Of a DNA stretch of 64,000 nucleotides, positions 63,775-64,000 are shown one piece after another; the stretch's first letter is position 1, and every line of letters begins with the position of its first letter. The translations under genes and the position numbers were made by a program. A model generated the notes under the pieces. The model searched no databases. It worked only from the letters and a program-made list of their open reading frames with translations, and was not told where the DNA came from. The stretch lies in NCBI RefSeq assembly GCF_045679555.1, contig NC_092122.1, forward strand, positions 8,813,284-8,877,283. Reading direction: 5' to 3'. The DNA is from Salvelinus alpinus. Its lineage: Eukaryota; Chordata; Actinopteri; Salmoniformes; Salmonidae.

Positions 63775-64000
63775 TCTGATACTCTGTGTGCCCCAGGTTC
63801 ACTACGATGAATTCATACCTATGTTTGAAAAGCAGTATCCTCAGTATCCATGGAAAGAGGTTGAGGTAAACACACACTTTTAATCTTTCACTTGTCTGTC
63901 TGTCTGTATGTCTGTCTGTGTGAGTTAAGACGGGTGGACACTACATGACTTTGAACATCCTAACATCGCTGAGCCTCACATTAAACGACCGTCTTTCCTG
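63775..64000 (+). repeat. Second copy of ttll12 exon 12 and flanks, runs off the window
   Basis: This is a near-identical copy of 35,877-36,103 (one synonymous change GAC to GAT in exon 12 and a few intron differences). No N gap precedes it. Confidence 0.95.
63797..63865 (+). pseudogene. ttll12: Duplicate ttll12 exon 12
   Basis: It encodes the same 23 residues (VHYDEFIPMFEKQYPQYPWK, EVE) as 35,899-35,967, with intact acceptor CCCCAG and donor GTAAAC. Exon 11 is absent upstream of it here, so it cannot be part of an intact gene within this window. Confidence 0.85.

Overview
The window is vertebrate DNA, almost certainly from a salmonid fish. Evidence: intron-containing genes with GT-AG junctions, many Tc1-like transposon remnants with TA target duplications, tRNA-derived SINEs of the type that begins GGCTCCCGAGTGG, SINE tails carrying the GTCGCTCTGGATAAGAGCG motif, L2-like and L1/Tx1-like LINEs, and long minisatellites. 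Nothing looks prokaryotic. Identifications rest on reading translations and recalling families; no database was searched.

Layout. 1-6,420: intergenic repeats, including a decayed Myb/SANT-like fragment on the minus strand, a 17-bp minisatellite, a solo LTR nested in a SINE, and a hAT-like element. 6,588-48,679 (+): ttll12 (tubulin-tyrosine-ligase-like 12), 14 coding exons, about 628 codons, with introns packed with transposons. 49,700-60,070 (+): a second gene with a giant exon (ATG 52,786, donor at 58,433) plus two short downstream exons, predicted 2,091 aa. It is rich in low-complexity repeats and I do not recognise it. 60,070-64,000: intergenic repeats, ending in a second copy of ttll12 exon 12 and its flanks.

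The major structural anomaly is at 15,419-33,097. The block 15,419-23,962 (ttll12 exons 5-10) recurs almost identically at 25,056-33,097. Between the copies lie about 1 kb of an LTR retrotransposon end and exactly 100 Ns. The copies differ mainly in tandem-repeat length, a few indels and one frameshifting base in exon 7. Splicing both copies would break the frame (exon 10 ends in phase 2, exon 5 expects phase 1). The simplest reading is two haplotypes or overlapping contigs placed in series, not a real exon duplication.

Most notable biology: (1) a minisatellite of roughly 34 (copy 1) or 25 (copy 2) units, grown out of the 3' end of ttll12 exon 9, so each unit repeats coding sequence plus the 5' splice site; (2) a Tc1-like element at 51,017-52,584 whose 3' half is replaced by a 580-bp inverted copy of its 5' half, in the 5' intron of the unknown gene; (3) the unknown gene itself, built from several unrelated internal repeat arrays; (4) a hammerhead-ribozyme-like core at 62,412-62,439 (-) in a probable Penelope-like remnant; (5) a related group of LTRs sharing a conserved internal dyad.
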